From Desulfovibrio sp. UBA2564 (GTDB lineage Bacteria > Desulfobacterota > Desulfovibrionia > Desulfovibrionales > Desulfovibrionaceae): a stretch of DNA of 15,528 nucleotides. A program made the translations under genes and the position numbers. Below, piece by piece: positions 14,573-15,528 of the stretch. The stretch covers positions 1-15,528 of the forward strand of contig DDLU01000053.1 of the NCBI GenBank assembly GCA_002340305.1, read 5' to 3'. The notes under the pieces were generated by a model, which worked only from the letters and a program-made list of their open reading frames with translations, searched no databases and was not told where the DNA came from. Position 1 is the stretch's first letter. Each line of letters opens with the position of its first letter.

Positions 14573-15301
14573 TTACAAAATCTCCTTCAAGAACTGTTTA
14601 GCTCTATCATGCTTGGGATTTCTGAAAAACTCCTCAGGGGGAGCCTGTTCTATAACTTCACCGCCATCCATGAAAATCACACGGTCGGCAACTTCGCGGG
14701 CAAAACCCATTTCGTGAGTTACGCAAAGCATAGTCATGCCCTCACGGGCAAGGTCTTTCATTACGTTGAGAACTTCGTTGATCATTTCCGGGTCCAGCGC
14801 GGAAGTCGGCTCATCAAAAAGCATTGCCTTGGGCTTCATTGCCAGTGCCCTTGCGATGGCAACACGCTGCTGTTGTCCACCGGAAAGTTCTGCGGGATAC
14901 TTGTGTGCCTGATCGTGAATACCTACCCTTTCAAGAAGGTAAAGAGCAGTTTCCTCAGCCTCTGCCTTGGGAACATTGCGCACTTTCAAAGGTGCGAGAG
15001 TGACATTATCCAAAACGGTCAGGTGGGGGTAAAGATTGAACTGCTGAAAAACAATGCCGATTTCGGCGCGCAGATCATTAATATTTACACTCTTGTCAAG
15101 AATATCTTTGTCATCAAAAGTGATGGTCCCTTTCTGGTAGTCTTCGAGCCTGTTGATGCAGCGGATGAAAGTACTCTTACCGGAGCCACTGGGCCCACAG
15201 ATAACAAGCACTTCGCCTTTGTCCACGTGGTCGTTGATACCTTTTAAAACATGAAAATCCCCGTACCATTTATGGAGATTCTTAATTTCAATCATTGCCA
15301 T
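14573..15301 (-). CDS. glnQ: Polar amino-acid ABC transporter ATP-binding protein
   Basis: This 242-residue cytoplasmic ATPase powers import. Motifs are intact: Walker A GPSGSGKST (36-44), Q-loop Gln86, signature LSGGQQQ (139-145), Walker B MLFDEP (160-165), D-loop SALD and H-loop His196. The sequence belongs to the GlnQ/GltL group; the symbol is generic for that group. The frame is open to a TTG at 15316, but the ATG at 15301 has GGAG nine bases upstream and gives the usual N-terminus (AMIEIKNLHKWYG). It is the first gene of a four-gene operon in the order ATPase, binding protein, permease, permease. A promoter lies at 15438-15465, leaving a leader of about 130 bases. Confidence 0.94.
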   Translation of the reverse strand: MAMIEIKNLHKWYGDFHVLKGINDHVDKGEVLVICGPSGSGKSTFIRCINRLEDYQKGTITFDDKDILDKSVNINDLRAEIGIVFQQFNLYPHLTVLDNVTLAPLKVRNVPKAEAEETALYLLERVGIHDQAHKYPAELSGGQQQRVAIARALAMKPKAMLFDEPTSALDPEMINEVLNVMKDLAREGMTMLCVTHEMGFAREVADRVIFMDGGEVIEQAPPEEFFRNPKHDRAKQFLKEIL

Positions 15302-15341
15302 AATGCTTAACTCCAACTCCCGTACCGTTTTTTGAGTTCAG

Positions 15342-15388
15342 GACCGACCGTTGCTAAAAAAACGCGTATAATCATGATTACGGTCGTC
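15342..15388 (-). promoter_or_regulatory. Hairpin in the leader of the ABC transporter operon
   Basis: The arms 15342-15351 and 15380-15388 pair over nine bases with one bulged base, around a 28-base loop that holds most of the palindrome TAATCATGATTA (15369-15380). It lies between the promoter and the ATPase start. No known riboswitch class is recognised. Confidence 0.35.
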
Positions 15389-15437
15389 ATTTTTCAAACC
15401 TGAGTTAATAGCACCCAGAATTCGAGAATGAGAGACT

Positions 15438-15465
15438 TTTATAGCCCAAAATGATGAAAAGTCAA
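15438..15465 (-). promoter_or_regulatory. Sigma-70 promoter of the amino-acid ABC transporter operon
   Basis: On the minus strand TTGACT (15460-15465) and TATAAA (15438-15443) each match five of six consensus positions with a 16-base spacer. The sequence upstream of it is very AT-rich, as for an UP element. Transcription would start near 15431. Confidence 0.75.
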
Positions 15466-15528
15466 GAAATTAACCCATTTTTCCATTTATGTATAATTCA
15501 TAAAACCAACTACCGTTTATGAAAAAAA

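Noticed and set aside
1..15528. CRISPR arrays, tRNA or rRNA genes, insertion sequences and phage genes
   Set aside because: No direct-repeat arrays, tRNA-like cloverleafs, transposase motifs or terminal repeats were seen on reading both strands.

Overview
The window looks like part of the chromosome of an anaerobic, sulfate-reducer-like deltaproteobacterium, most like the marine Desulfovibrio group (Maridesulfovibrio type). This is inferred from the gene content (two ferredoxin-dependent 2-oxoacid oxidoreductases, a NifA-like sigma-54 activator, an anaerobic-type cobalamin enzyme, a GGDEF-EAL protein) and from the moderate base composition; there is no rRNA or other marker gene. I see no transposase, CRISPR array, tRNA, phage gene or other sign of recent transfer.

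Layout. Positions 2-1929 (+) hold the 3' part of iorA and all of iorB (indolepyruvate:ferredoxin oxidoreductase), closed by a very strong terminator. Positions 2093-4261 (+) hold a GAF/AAA+/Fis sigma-54 activator and a small lipoprotein, probably co-transcribed. A bidirectional terminator at about 4261-4292 separates them from the convergent kor operon (minus strand, korD-korA-korB-korC, 7264 down to 4313), a four-subunit 2-oxoglutarate-type ferredoxin oxidoreductase. About 420 gene-free bases follow (7265-7684); they carry an orphan plus-strand promoter/terminator pair. Next, all on the minus strand, come a membrane-bound PAS-PAS-GGDEF-EAL protein (10504-7685), a deoC-cbiC pair (11952-10621) and a complete polar amino-acid ABC transporter operon (15301-12168; ATPase, binding protein, two permeases) with a good sigma-70 promoter at 15438-15465 and a strong terminator at 12111-12140.

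How the genes work together. Ior and Kor both oxidise 2-oxo acids derived from amino acids (aryl pyruvates; 2-oxoglutarate) to acyl-CoA and reduce ferredoxin. The ABC transporter probably imports polar amino acids such as glutamate or aspartate that could feed such reactions, although nothing in the sequence proves a regulatory link. The sigma-54 activator sits between the two oxidoreductase loci but its targets cannot be read from the window.

I did not find a clear new multi-gene system. The most distinctive observation is the IorA C-terminus: the usual double-cluster ferredoxin domain has lost exactly the four cysteines of one cluster and kept the four of the other. Other points worth checking are the orphan short transcription unit at 7451-7538, the deoC-cbiC coupling, and RNA structures in the transporter operon.
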